Below are positions 1 through 7,076 of a stretch of DNA of 64,000 nt, in pieces. This DNA is from Rhodococcus sp. ARC_M6. GTDB taxonomy: Bacteria > Actinomycetota > Actinomycetes > Mycobacteriales > Mycobacteriaceae. The position numbers were made by a program, and so were the translations under genes. The stretch's first letter is position 1. Each line of letters starts with the position of its first letter. The stretch lies in NCBI RefSeq assembly GCF_022810305.1, contig NZ_JALGQH010000012.1, positions 1-64,000 of the forward strand, given 5' to 3'. The notes beneath the pieces were generated by a model, which was given only the letters and a program-made list of their open reading frames with translations, was not told the DNA's origin and did not search any database.

Positions 1-8
1 TGCTCACC

Positions 9-81
9 AGATTGGTGCTCCTTGTTTCTGGAATTTTTCAACTGTCGCAAGTCGAATTATCCCAGGTAAGGGCACCAATCT
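9..81. repeat. 10-bp inverted repeat beyond the broken end of orfB
   Basis: AGATTGGTGC at 9-18 is the exact reverse complement of GCACCAATCT at 72-81, with 53 bases between. It lies in the stretch where orfB homology has ended. It could be the end of another small element inserted into or replacing the IS, or a chance pair. No gene is seen in bases 1-98. Confidence 0.35.
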
Positions 82-98
82 TTGTTGGTGACACGGGT

Positions 99-419
99 TT
101 ACCGCGTATTACCGTGAAAGCCCGAGGTTAGTCCGAGTGCACGCATCAGTTTGAGCACGGTCTTCTTCGCCACCGACCAGCCAGCGTTGATCAGCACCTG
201 GTGGATGCGGCGATGCCCGTAGCGGCCGTGGTTGTCGTCGAACGCCGCTGCGATCGCGGCCTTCAGTTCGGCATACGGATCTGGATTGCTCAGTCGGGCC
301 TGGTGATAGAAGAATGTCGACCGGGCAAGGCCGGCAACCTCGAGCAGCGTGTCCAGGCCGTGCTCAGCCTTGAGGGAGATGACGGCGTGGACCTTTACCG
401 TCGTTCCTGTGCCCTCAAG
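99..419 (-). pseudogene. IS3-family transposase OrfB, N-terminal fragment
   Basis: Translating the minus strand in the frame ending at the TAA at 99-101 gives about 105 codons typical of the OrfB N-terminus: a KVHAVISLKAEHGLDTLL helix, the LARSTFFYHQARLS segment, then GRYGHRRIHQVL and KKTVLKLMRALGL. These correspond to the HTH_21 region that precedes the DDE catalytic core. The rve/DDE domain is absent and a stop follows directly after the GLTSG motif. The frame overlaps the end of orfA in the -1/+1 register, as in IS3 elements where OrfAB is made by frameshifting. Without the DDE core no active transposase can be made from this copy. Confidence 0.75.
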
Positions 420-883
420 GCTCGCAGTTTTCCCAGGTACGCGACCTCTGCCCGCAACCGCTCGTTCTCCGCCCTCAACTGCTCCAACTCAGTGCCTTCA
501 CAGGGTTCGGATTCGACAGGTCTCGGCGGGCGGCCTCTGCGTTTGGGGCGTAACCCGTCCTCGCCCTCGTCGCGGTACTTCCGCGCCCACCTCTCGATCA
601 GCTTCGGCGACGACAAGACGAATTCCTTGGCGAGCTCGACCTTCGTCTCGCCAGCGAGGAAACGGCGCACCACATCGAGTTTGAACTCGAACGAGAACGA
701 TTCCTTGTCCGGTTTGGTCACCAACGCTCCTCTGCCGCGAACTCGCCATCTGTCGTACAACTCGCGGATCGGGTGCACGCTCGTTCCCAATTGTGTCGCG
801 ACCGCGCACGTGCCCGCACCTTCCTCGAACAACGCTACCGCTGTGACCCGCTGCTTCTCGGACAGTGAACTTCGTGCATGCAT
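395..883 (-). CDS. IS3-family transposase OrfA (DNA-binding subunit)
   Basis: This 162-aa protein has two helix-turn-helix segments. The first, around residues 8-50, includes EKQRVTAVALFEEG and a VHPIRELYDRW recognition helix. The second, around residues 65-110, includes the FEFKLDVVRRFLAGE and SPKLIERWARKYR motifs. A basic linker RPKRRGRPPRP leads to a C-terminal heptad stretch (LEQLRAENERLRAEVAYLGKL), a leucine zipper used for OrfA/OrfAB multimerisation. The ATG at 881-883 has GGGGAG seven bases upstream, and that site lies inside the terminal hairpin. The start is fixed by this site and by adjacency to the IS end. The orf is intact but functionally orphaned because orfB is broken. Confidence 0.85.
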   Translation of the reverse strand: MHARSSLSEKQRVTAVALFEEGAGTCAVATQLGTSVHPIRELYDRWRVRGRGALVTKPDKESFSFEFKLDVVRRFLAGETKVELAKEFVLSSPKLIERWARKYRDEGEDGLRPKRRGRPPRPVESEPCEGTELEQLRAENERLRAEVAYLGKLRALRAQERR

Positions 884-884
884 A

Positions 885-942
885 GAACTGCTCCCCGGAC
901 GTTGGAACTGAATTTCTCAGTCCAACTTCCGGGGAGCAGTTC
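885..942 (-). promoter_or_regulatory. IS-end palindrome containing the orfA ribosome binding site
   Basis: GAACTGCTCCCCGG (885-898) pairs with CCGGGGAGCAGTTC (929-942). Inside these, GTTGGAACTGA (901-911) pairs with TCAGTCCAAC (917-926) apart from one extra A. The result is a nearly continuous stem of about 25 bp with a small loop. On the minus-strand transcript the GGGGAG that would serve orfA lies in the 3' arm. Transcripts entering from outside the element would fold and hide it. The known precedent is protection of IS transposase genes from impinging transcription. Its role here is inferred. Confidence 0.55.
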
Positions 943-1071
943 AATCCGTGCGTGGGCCCTTTGTGATGTCTACGTTTCGGGCCTATGTCCACATTCCTTG
1001 TTTTATGATCGCCACGTCCATCGGTCGCCGGTCCGGCGGGTCCACATCGTCTGCTCTATAAGGAATCCCTT

Positions 1072-2079
1072 ATGCGTGTAACCCGAATTGCCCTTGCCTG
1101 CGCCGTCTCGCTGGCGTCGGCGTTGTCCCTGCCGGTGATAGCAACAGCCGACGTGGTGGAACCGCCGGCAAAAACGGTGTCCGCCGATGCATCTCCGAGA
1201 ATCGCTGAGGTCACCCGGATTTCGGATCGTGAGGTTCTTCTCGACATCGACAGCCCGGCGATGCAGCGAACGATGCAGGTGAAGGTGCTTTTGCCGGCAG
1301 ACCCCTCGGAACCCCGCGGCAGCTTGTATCTGCTCGACGGAAACTCCGGCCAGATCGAGGACAGCAACTGGCTTGATCCGAATAATGGAAATGCTCGGGA
1401 GTTTTTCGCCGACAAGAATGTCTTCGTGGTTCTTCCGATCGGGGGAACCGGAACTATGTACACGGACTGGCAGGAAGACCACCCGAAGTTCGGCCGGCTC
1501 AAGTGGGAGACCTTCTTGACCAAGGAGCTGCCGCCCTTGATCGAGAAGAAGTTCGATACGAATGGACGCCGGGCAATCGGCGGAATCTCGATGGGTGCGG
1601 AGGCTGCACTCATGCTCGCTCAACGTTCTCTCGGACTTTATGACGCCGTGGCCGGATACAGCGGGTGCTATACGACGGTCGGCGGTTTCGGCAAGGCGCT
1701 GACAGACCTCGTGGTAATTAACGGAATGGCCAAGTCGGAGCAGATGTGGGGCCCGGTCGACAGTCCGGCGTGGCGTGAACACGACATCTTTGCCAACGCC
1801 GACAAGTTGCGTGGAACGAAGGTGTATCTGTCATCCGGTACCGGCCTTCCCGGCCCGCACGAAACGCTCGAGACTCCGGAACTTGCTCGAGTGCTGATCG
1901 TGGGCGGTGTTATGGAACTGGGGTCAACGCTGTGCACCGACCAGATTTCCCAGGTACTGCGTGACAACGGCGTCGACGTCACCCGAAGCGCGCAACCGGT
2001 CGGCATTCACGGATGGCCGTACTGGCGCGACGAGTTGGTCCGTTCGTGGCCGCTGATGGAGTCGGCCCTGGCCGGCTGA
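1072..2079 (+). CDS. Secreted mycolyltransferase-like esterase (antigen 85 / esterase D fold)
   Basis: This 335-aa alpha/beta hydrolase has a Sec signal peptide (residues 1-26, MRVTR then a hydrophobic core ending ATA-DV). The nucleophile elbow GISMG places the catalytic Ser at 173, and a late His in VGIHGWPYW (about 313) is the likely triad base. The segment MWGPVDSPAWREHD resembles the WGP..DPAW..HDP block of corynebacterial and mycobacterial mycolyltransferases, which move mycolic acids onto trehalose and arabinogalactan. GGAA lies a few bases upstream of the ATG. The gene appears to be a single unit next to the IS. It could be a general trehalose-ester esterase rather than a true mycolyltransferase; which of the two it is cannot be settled here. 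Confidence 0.75.
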   Translation: MRVTRIALACAVSLASALSLPVIATADVVEPPAKTVSADASPRIAEVTRISDREVLLDIDSPAMQRTMQVKVLLPADPSEPRGSLYLLDGNSGQIEDSNWLDPNNGNAREFFADKNVFVVLPIGGTGTMYTDWQEDHPKFGRLKWETFLTKELPPLIEKKFDTNGRRAIGGISMGAEAALMLAQRSLGLYDAVAGYSGCYTTVGGFGKALTDLVVINGMAKSEQMWGPVDSPAWREHDIFANADKLRGTKVYLSSGTGLPGPHETLETPELARVLIVGGVMELGSTLCTDQISQVLRDNGVDVTRSAQPVGIHGWPYWRDELVRSWPLMESALAG

Positions 2080-2155
2080 TACCCGCCCTGGTCGTCCGAT
2101 GATTTTCTGCCGCCCGGGCGGTCTATCCCTACGTACACAAACGTAAGGAGTAGCT

Positions 2156-2641
2156 ATGCCCGCAATTACGCCATGCCTGTGGTTCGACACCCAGGCGGAA
2201 GAGGCAGCAGAGTTCTACATCTCCGTTTTCGGGAAGGGAAAGATCCTCGGAATCGAGAGATACGGCGAGGGTTCGCCGTCCGGTCTCCCAGCAGGGTCGG
2301 TGATGACGGTGAGCTTCGAACTGGACGGGCAGCGGTTCACGGGCTTGAACGGCGGACCGATGTTTACCTTCTCGGAGGCCATTTCGTTTGAGATTCCGTG
2401 TGTTGATCAGGCCGAAGTCGACCACTACTGGTTTGCTTTGAGCGAGGGCGGTGATGAAGGCCCGTGCGGTTGGCTCAAGGACAAATTCGGTTTGTCGTGG
2501 CAAGTTGTTCCGAACCGGCTAATGGAACTGATGCATGATCCCGACCGTGAGAAAGCTCAACGAGCGGTCGACGCGATGATGAAAATGAAGAAGATCGATG
2601 TTGCTGAACTCGAGCGAGCGGCTGCTGCCGGCGCACCCTGA
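2156..2641 (+). CDS. VOC-family / PhnB-like protein
   Basis: This 161-aa protein begins ITPCLWFDTQAEEAAEFYISVF and continues with FELDGQRFTGLNGGPMF, SFEIPC and the block YWFALSEGG..GPCGWLKDKFGLSWQVVP. That is the signature of the PhnB / 3-demethylubiquinone-9 methyltransferase-like branch of the vicinal-oxygen-chelate fold. Members are small cytosolic proteins of mostly unknown substrate. GTAAGGAG stands 6-7 bases before the ATG and fixes the start. The C-terminus is a helical tail with a KMKKID stretch. Family assignment is solid; function is not known. Confidence 0.8.
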   Translation: MPAITPCLWFDTQAEEAAEFYISVFGKGKILGIERYGEGSPSGLPAGSVMTVSFELDGQRFTGLNGGPMFTFSEAISFEIPCVDQAEVDHYWFALSEGGDEGPCGWLKDKFGLSWQVVPNRLMELMHDPDREKAQRAVDAMMKMKKIDVAELERAAAAGAP

Positions 2642-2827
2642 TCTTCACGGATGTCGTGGTCCCGTCGCTGTGAGTGTCGACGCAAAGGGTGGCGGGCACC
2701 ACTGCAGCGTCGGTACACTGGACTGAGTGAACTTTCAGCTAACGGGCGCACAGTCGGTGTTTGCCCGGGCTGCCGGATCAGCAGTGGCTACTTGCGAGTG
2801 GGCTGCGGAAACAGGTGTCGTCCGCGT

Positions 2828-3595
2828 ATGAGTGTTTCAACCGTGCCGAATGTTGCTGCTGTAGGTCTCGATCTTCCTTCTCCGCGCTTTCCGCGTCTGC
2901 ATGCGTACATCGACATTGCCGTGGTCATTGCCGTGCTGGTGGGAACTAATCTGATTGCGCACTTCACGACGGTCTGGGCGAGTATCGCGACGGTGCCGAT
3001 ATCGGCGCTCGTGCTCTTGGCCATGAGCAAGCGTCGAGGGTTGGGCTGGGCCGAGTTGGGGCTTTCACGCAAGCACCTCAGAAGCGGGTCGAAGTACGCG
3101 CTCATTGCCGTCGGCCTAGTGCTGACCGTAGTTGCGGTGGGTGCTTTGCTTCCGTTGACCAGGCCGTTCTTCATGGCCGACCGGTATGCGACAGTCTCCG
3201 GTGCCATCATCGCGTCGATGATCGTTATTCCGCTCCAGACTGTGATCCCCGAAGAACTTGCTTTCCGCGGAGTTCTCCACGGGACATTGAATCGAGTGAG
3301 TGGATTCCGCGGTGTCGCGGCGGCAGGTTCCTTGACGTTCGGTCTGTGGCATATCGCGTCGTCGATGGGGTTGACCAGTGGTAACGCGGGATTATCGGGC
3401 TTTCTGGGCAACGGTGTGGCGGGTCAGATTGCCGGTATTCTGGGCGCCGTTCTGGCGACGGCGGCAGCGGGACTGGTGTTCACCTGGTTGCGTCATCGCA
3501 GCGGCAGTTTGATCGCACCCATCGCGTTGCACTGGGCGCTGAACGGTGCGGGCGCTCTGGCTGCGGCTTTTGTGTGGCACGCAACCATGAACTGA
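2828..3595 (+). CDS. CPBP-family intramembrane metalloprotease (CAAX protease / Abi-like)
   Basis: This 255-aa integral membrane protein has about seven hydrophobic segments. The family motifs are present: PEELAFRGVLHG (EE at 142-143, R147), then FGLWHIAS with H175, and a C-terminal ALHWALNG. These Glu and His residues form the membrane-embedded active site of CPBP proteases (Rce1 fold). The start MSVSTVPNV at 2828 is preferred over upstream in-frame starts because the upstream residues are Arg/Cys-rich and atypical. Bacterial members act in peptide maturation or self-immunity. Nothing nearby identifies a substrate. Confidence 0.85.
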   Translation: MSVSTVPNVAAVGLDLPSPRFPRLHAYIDIAVVIAVLVGTNLIAHFTTVWASIATVPISALVLLAMSKRRGLGWAELGLSRKHLRSGSKYALIAVGLVLTVVAVGALLPLTRPFFMADRYATVSGAIIASMIVIPLQTVIPEELAFRGVLHGTLNRVSGFRGVAAAGSLTFGLWHIASSMGLTSGNAGLSGFLGNGVAGQIAGILGAVLATAAAGLVFTWLRHRSGSLIAPIALHWALNGAGALAAAFVWHATMN

Positions 3596-3646
3596 TCGAG
3601 ACAAATCCACCAAGCGCTGACGGTGTGACTGTGATTTGCTGAATGA

Positions 3647-5047
3647 GTGACACAGTTGCATCGGGGCCATGTCTTTCATATTTCCGGTAGCCCGACCGTC
3701 GACACGGCGGCCGACGCACTCGTCTCCGTTCCGGACGGGGTACTGGCGTTCGATGACAGTGGCATCGTCGTCTTCTGTGGTGATTACGAGAATCTGCCCG
3801 AGCAGTTCCGACAAGGTGAAATGCACGATCATCGGCCGGGGTTCCTGCTCCCCGGATTCGTCGACACTCACATTCATTTTCCGCAGGTCTATGCCGGAGA
3901 CGCGTACGGCGGCGGGCAGTTACTCGAGTGGCTCGACCTCTGTGTCTTCCCGTCCGAATCGCGTTTTGCCGATCCGGAATTTGCCACTCATGCCGCCGCA
4001 TCCTTTTGTGAGCGACGGATAGCCACCGGTACCACCGCGGCGATGGTTTTCGGCTCGGCATTTCCTCACGCGCAGGACTCCTTGTTCGCAGAAACTTTGC
4101 GACGCGGCCTTCGCGTAGTCAGTGGCCGAGGTATCCAGACGGTGGGGCCGGATTCGGCCGCAGCACTCATCACGTCGGAGGAAGACGCGATCAGCCTGAC
4201 CCGCGCCGAGATCGAACGTTGGCACGGCGCAGACACGGGCGACATCGACACCGCACTCCTGCACGTTGCCGTCGTACCGCGATTTTCCTTGGCGGTCACG
4301 ACGGAGACCCTCAAGAACCTGGGGGAGTTGTACGACGAGGTTCGGGAACGTGGCGTCTATTTTCACAGTCATCTCAACGAGAACAACAGGCCGGGAACCG
4401 GTGAGGTAGCGACTACCCTCGCGCAGTATCAGGTCAACACCTACCTCGACACGTACGACGGCAAGTTCCTGCCGGGCTCACAGCGCGGCGGAAAGTCGTT
4501 CCTCGGACCGCGCGCAATTCTGGCGCATTCTGTTCACTGCCAGGACGCCGAGCTGGCCCGAATGGCTGAGACCGGGACGTCGATCGCGCATTGCCCGACG
4601 TCGCAGCAGTTTCTCGGCTCGGGCACGATGCCGTGGACCCGAACTGTCGAAGCCGGCGTCAATATCGCGATAGGTTCGGACTTCGGCGGCGGTGACGAGT
4701 GCCTGATCTCGCAGGTTCTCGGCGACGCCTTCAAAGTACATATTTCCGAGGTCGGTGACGCCGGAATCTCGATGCATCCGGCGGAGTTGCTGTTCACCGG
4801 CACGTTGGCGGGGGCTCGCGCCCTGGACATGGAAAGCCGCTTCGGCAACTTCGACGTCGGTAAGGAAGCAGATTTTCTGGTTGTCGATCCGAGTCGCTGG
4901 GCGCCGCTCGAAGGTTTGATCAACCACGGAACTCGCTCGCCGGACCCGGTCCTGGCGCGCGATCAGACCTTGTTCGGGCTGCTGATGGCGATGCGTGAGC
5001 CAGCAATCTCGCAGGTCTACGTCCAGGGTCGCAGGATTTCGGACTGA
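3647..5047 (+). CDS. guaD: Guanine deaminase
   Basis: This 466-aa amidohydrolase converts guanine to xanthine and ammonia. Residues 66-80 carry PGFLLPGFVDTHIHFPQ, with metal-binding H75 and H77; the PQ after the HxH is typical of guanine deaminase rather than other amidohydrolases. Later blocks are YFHSHLNE, ILAHSVHC and IGSDFGGG, giving the remaining metal and catalytic His/Asp residues. The GTG at 3647 gives the expected N-terminus, and an ATG four bases upstream is out of frame. The downstream ABM-type gene starts two bases after the stop, so the two are probably co-transcribed. Confidence 0.9.
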   Translation: MTQLHRGHVFHISGSPTVDTAADALVSVPDGVLAFDDSGIVVFCGDYENLPEQFRQGEMHDHRPGFLLPGFVDTHIHFPQVYAGDAYGGGQLLEWLDLCVFPSESRFADPEFATHAAASFCERRIATGTTAAMVFGSAFPHAQDSLFAETLRRGLRVVSGRGIQTVGPDSAAALITSEEDAISLTRAEIERWHGADTGDIDTALLHVAVVPRFSLAVTTETLKNLGELYDEVRERGVYFHSHLNENNRPGTGEVATTLAQYQVNTYLDTYDGKFLPGSQRGGKSFLGPRAILAHSVHCQDAELARMAETGTSIAHCPTSQQFLGSGTMPWTRTVEAGVNIAIGSDFGGGDECLISQVLGDAFKVHISEVGDAGISMHPAELLFTGTLAGARALDMESRFGNFDVGKEADFLVVDPSRWAPLEGLINHGTRSPDPVLARDQTLFGLLMAMREPAISQVYVQGRRISD

Positions 5048-5048
5048 C

Positions 5049-6008
5049 GTGTCGGGTTCCGCGACGGTCGTCACGGCGTTTCACCGCCTCTCGAGCGGCA
5101 GCGGCGATGTGTTCGAGGAGTGGACTACCCGCGCCGTCGACGCGGCCAAGGTAGCGGAAGGCTATGTCGGCAGCTCGGTCAGCGACGGCTCCGGTCCTGC
5201 GGATTGCGGTGTCTCCCATACCTTTACCGGGGTCGAGCAGCTACATCGGTGGCTTGATTCGCCCGAGTATGCACAGGTTGCGGAAGACGGCGCGGCGTAC
5301 GGAGTTCTTGCGAAAAGCTCGGATCTTGTTCTGGTGGATGGAATTCCGCCGCCACCGGGTATCGGGGTGTATGACCATACGGTTGTCGTCGGCAGGCAAA
5401 CCGAATTTCTTCGGACGCAGCACCTCTTGATCAACGCGAGTTCCCACTTCTCCGGATACGAGGGAGCGTTGCTGCTCCGTTCGGTTCAGGACGAGACGCG
5501 GTGGAAATCGGTTCTGCGCTTCCGAACAGAACAGCAACTCACCGTGTGGATGAGGTCGCCGCAGCGGGCCGAGGTGCTCCCGGAACTACGTGCAGAGTTG
5601 GCCGAGGATTTCACCGAGACCGTGCGGTCGACACCGTTCGGCACGATCTTCCGCACCGAGAACGGACACACTCGCGTGACTCCGAACTGGAAGACCGCGA
5701 TGATCGTTCTTCTGGTTCTCTACCCGACCGTCATGACATTGTCGCGGTTTCTCGGTCCGGTGCTCGACGACGTCGGTGCATCACCGTGGTTGTCGATGTG
5801 GTTGAGCCAGATCGTCAGTGTCGGTGCGATGACGTGGTTCCTGATGCCGGCTGCCACACGCTGGTTCGGTCGGTGGTTGGACCCGATCGATGGTGCGAAA
5901 CGTCGCACCAACATCCGGGGCACCGTTGTTGTCCTGGGTGTCTACGCGGCGACACTCGCGCTGTTCGCTTCCGTCCGATGGCTGCAGTTCTGGGATTACT
6001 TCGACTGA
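5049..6008 (+). CDS. Membrane protein with two antibiotic-biosynthesis-monooxygenase (ABM) domains
   Basis: The protein is 319 aa from the GTG at 5049, one base after the guaD stop. Residues about 5-95 (TVVTAFHRLSSGSGDVFEEWTTRAV) and about 110-205 (HTVVVGRQTEFLRTQHLLINASSHFSGYEGALLLR) are two ferredoxin-like ABM domains in tandem. The C-terminal third has three hydrophobic segments (MIVLLVLYPTVMTL, MWLSQIVSVGAMTWFL, VVVLGVYAATLALF). ABM domains include small monooxygenases and haem-degrading enzymes. The membrane anchor makes a sensory or structural role possible. It is probably coupled to guaD. Its 3' end overlaps the convergent small gene by 13 bp. Confidence 0.7.
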   Translation: MSGSATVVTAFHRLSSGSGDVFEEWTTRAVDAAKVAEGYVGSSVSDGSGPADCGVSHTFTGVEQLHRWLDSPEYAQVAEDGAAYGVLAKSSDLVLVDGIPPPPGIGVYDHTVVVGRQTEFLRTQHLLINASSHFSGYEGALLLRSVQDETRWKSVLRFRTEQQLTVWMRSPQRAEVLPELRAELAEDFTETVRSTPFGTIFRTENGHTRVTPNWKTAMIVLLVLYPTVMTLSRFLGPVLDDVGASPWLSMWLSQIVSVGAMTWFLMPAATRWFGRWLDPIDGAKRRTNIRGTVVVLGVYAATLALFASVRWLQFWDYFD

Positions 6009-6223
6009 ATGCGTCCGCGCCGGAAGTAGGCGATAGGTCCGACGAAGTTGATGGCGATGATCGCAGCCCATTTGGTTTTGCTGCCGTTCACCGACGCTCG
6101 GTCGCGTCGAGCGAGATCCGTCCAGGCCGAGATGGCGAGGATCGATTGAACGGAGAACATTGCGATGATGACGCGTCGTTGGCGGGAGGAAAGCTCACTC
6201 CAGGACTTCTTTTTACCGGTCAT
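5996..6223 (-). CDS. Small membrane protein with PLD nuclease N-terminal-like domain
   Basis: The 75 residues start at MTGKKKSWSEL. They contain a first helix (RRVIIAMFSVQSILAISAWTDLARR) and the closing motif KTKWAAIIAINFVGPIAYFRRGR. This two-helix pattern with a NFVGPIAYF.RGR end is typical of the PLDc_N domain (PF13396), a small membrane module common in actinobacteria and without known activity. The nearer ATG is preferred over the one 19 codons upstream because the extra residues are charged and low-complexity. It is convergent with the ABM gene. Confidence 0.7.
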   Translation of the reverse strand: MTGKKKSWSELSSRQRRVIIAMFSVQSILAISAWTDLARRDRASVNGSKTKWAAIIAINFVGPIAYFRRGRIQSK

Positions 6224-6749
6224 GACTTCACTCTGCCGCTCTCTGCGGCCGGTGGTTGTCGTAACGCGAATCGAAACCACGCGAAATCGGTGTGAATAGC
6301 GTCACGGCCGTGCTGGTCGGGTTTGTTTCGAATCGAGCCCGAGGGATTCGAATCGAGCCTGAGGGGCTCGAACAAAGCGTAAAGAACCCATGAATGCGTG
6401 TCGTGGCTGACTGATTGCGAGCGGGCAGAGTGTCCAGGGCTTCTGTGACCAGTGGAAATTGATCACGGGAGGCTGGTCAGCTCTCTCGGTACACCCACAC
6501 TAATTGCTGAATATTTGCCATTATCGGGAACGGTGTTCGGATATTGTAAAGAAGTGTGCATTTCATCGCGATTTGATTACGTAGTCCGGTTGCTACCTGT
6601 GCATATGTGGATGAGATCAACGCGGGGAAATGTAACGTGCTGGACACATTTGGTGTCGCAGAAGTAACGGAAGGGCTCTACTGTTATCCCCAGCAGCCAG
6701 ACAGCGGCTCGCCATCACGGACAGTTCATCACTGACAGGAGCAATAACA
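6224..6749. other. 526-bp intergenic stretch, partly AT-rich, with a short tandem repeat
   Basis: No convincing gene is seen. The stretch holds a 20-bp tandem repeat (6327-6366) and a TGACCAG / CTGGTCA inverted repeat (46-52 and 73-79 after 6400). A clearly AT-richer block at about 6500-6670 contrasts with the GC-rich surroundings. This block probably contains the promoter of the 34-aa peptide gene that follows. A 71-codon open frame at 6452-6667 has no family features and no ribosome binding site. Confidence 0.6.
6327..6373. repeat. 20-bp direct repeat, two copies plus a partial third
   Basis: TTCGAATCGAGCCCGAGGGA (6327-6346) is followed directly by TTCGAATCGAGCCTGAGGGG (6347-6366), with two substitutions, then CTCGAAC. 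GATTCGAA and TTCGAATC also make an internal inverted repeat, and GAGCC..GGCTC closes a small hairpin. The repeat is non-coding. Confidence 0.7.
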
Positions 6750-6854
6750 ATGCCTAGTTCTTCGGATATCTCAGACTTCCTCGGTGCCTTCTCTGCTCTG
6801 TTCAGCTTCCTCGACTTCATCAGCGGCAGCGTCGAAGGCGTAATGCCGAAGTAG
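6750..6854 (+). CDS. 34-aa amphipathic peptide without signal sequence
   Basis: The ATG at 6750 follows AGGAG with eight bases of spacing. The frame encodes 34 residues, starting MPSSSDISDFLGAFSALF and ending SVEGVMPK. The middle (residues 7-25) is strongly hydrophobic and Phe/Leu-rich, with polar or small residues at 9, 12, 15, 19, 22 and 25. That 3-4 spacing is expected for an amphipathic helix with one polar stripe. Net charge is slightly acidic, and there is no Sec or Tat signal. A strong terminator follows 27 bases after the stop, so this looks like a one-gene transcription unit. Size and character recall the corynebacterial channel peptides PorA and PorH. That comparison is inference; a toxin or a membrane regulator is also possible. 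Confidence 0.6.
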   Translation: MPSSSDISDFLGAFSALFSFLDFISGSVEGVMPK

Positions 6855-6880
6855 GTTCAGAAGACTTACAGCAGATCCGA

Positions 6881-6916
6881 AGCAGTGCCCCCGAGTCTCG
6901 GACTCGGGGGCACTGC
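6881..6916 (+). terminator. Strong hairpin terminator after the 34-aa peptide gene
   Basis: AGCAGTGCCCCCGAGTC (6881-6897) pairs with GACTCGGGGGCACTGCT (6901-6917 region). The 17-bp stem has a 3-base loop and is followed by TTGTGT. Its position just behind the short peptide gene supports that gene as a real unit. Confidence 0.8.
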
Positions 6917-7076
6917 TTTGTGTCGGACAAGGGAGTGGGCTGAGCGGTCCGCGAAATTTGGGGCTGAAGTTCCGCAAGTGTCGGACGGGGCGGTAGGACT
7001 GTGATGGAATCGAGCCGAGACAGATATTTCGACATTTCGCCCAGATTGGGCGAGCCATGCCGCTGATCGGAGCACT

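Larger units (their letters stand above)
1..943 (-). mobile_element. Truncated IS3-family (IS150-like) insertion sequence
   Basis: The minus strand carries an intact orfA and the N-terminal part of orfB, the two-frame layout of IS3-family elements. The outer end is probably at 943, where the minus strand begins TGAACTGCTCCCCGG, a TG-starting terminal inverted repeat as expected for this family. The other end is missing: orfB homology stops near base 105, and the remaining hundred bases do not look like transposase. The element is therefore a remnant, or it is cut by the window edge plus an internal lesion. A leucine-zipper-like stretch at the end of OrfA points to the IS150 subgroup. The subgroup call is an inference. 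Confidence 0.8.

Noticed and set aside
3643-3670. ATG at 3643 as guaD start
   Set aside because: It is out of frame with the amidohydrolase; the GTG at 3647 opens the correct frame.
6452-6667. 71-codon frame in the AT-rich gap
   Set aside because: No ribosome site, no family features and mixed composition; treated as chance.
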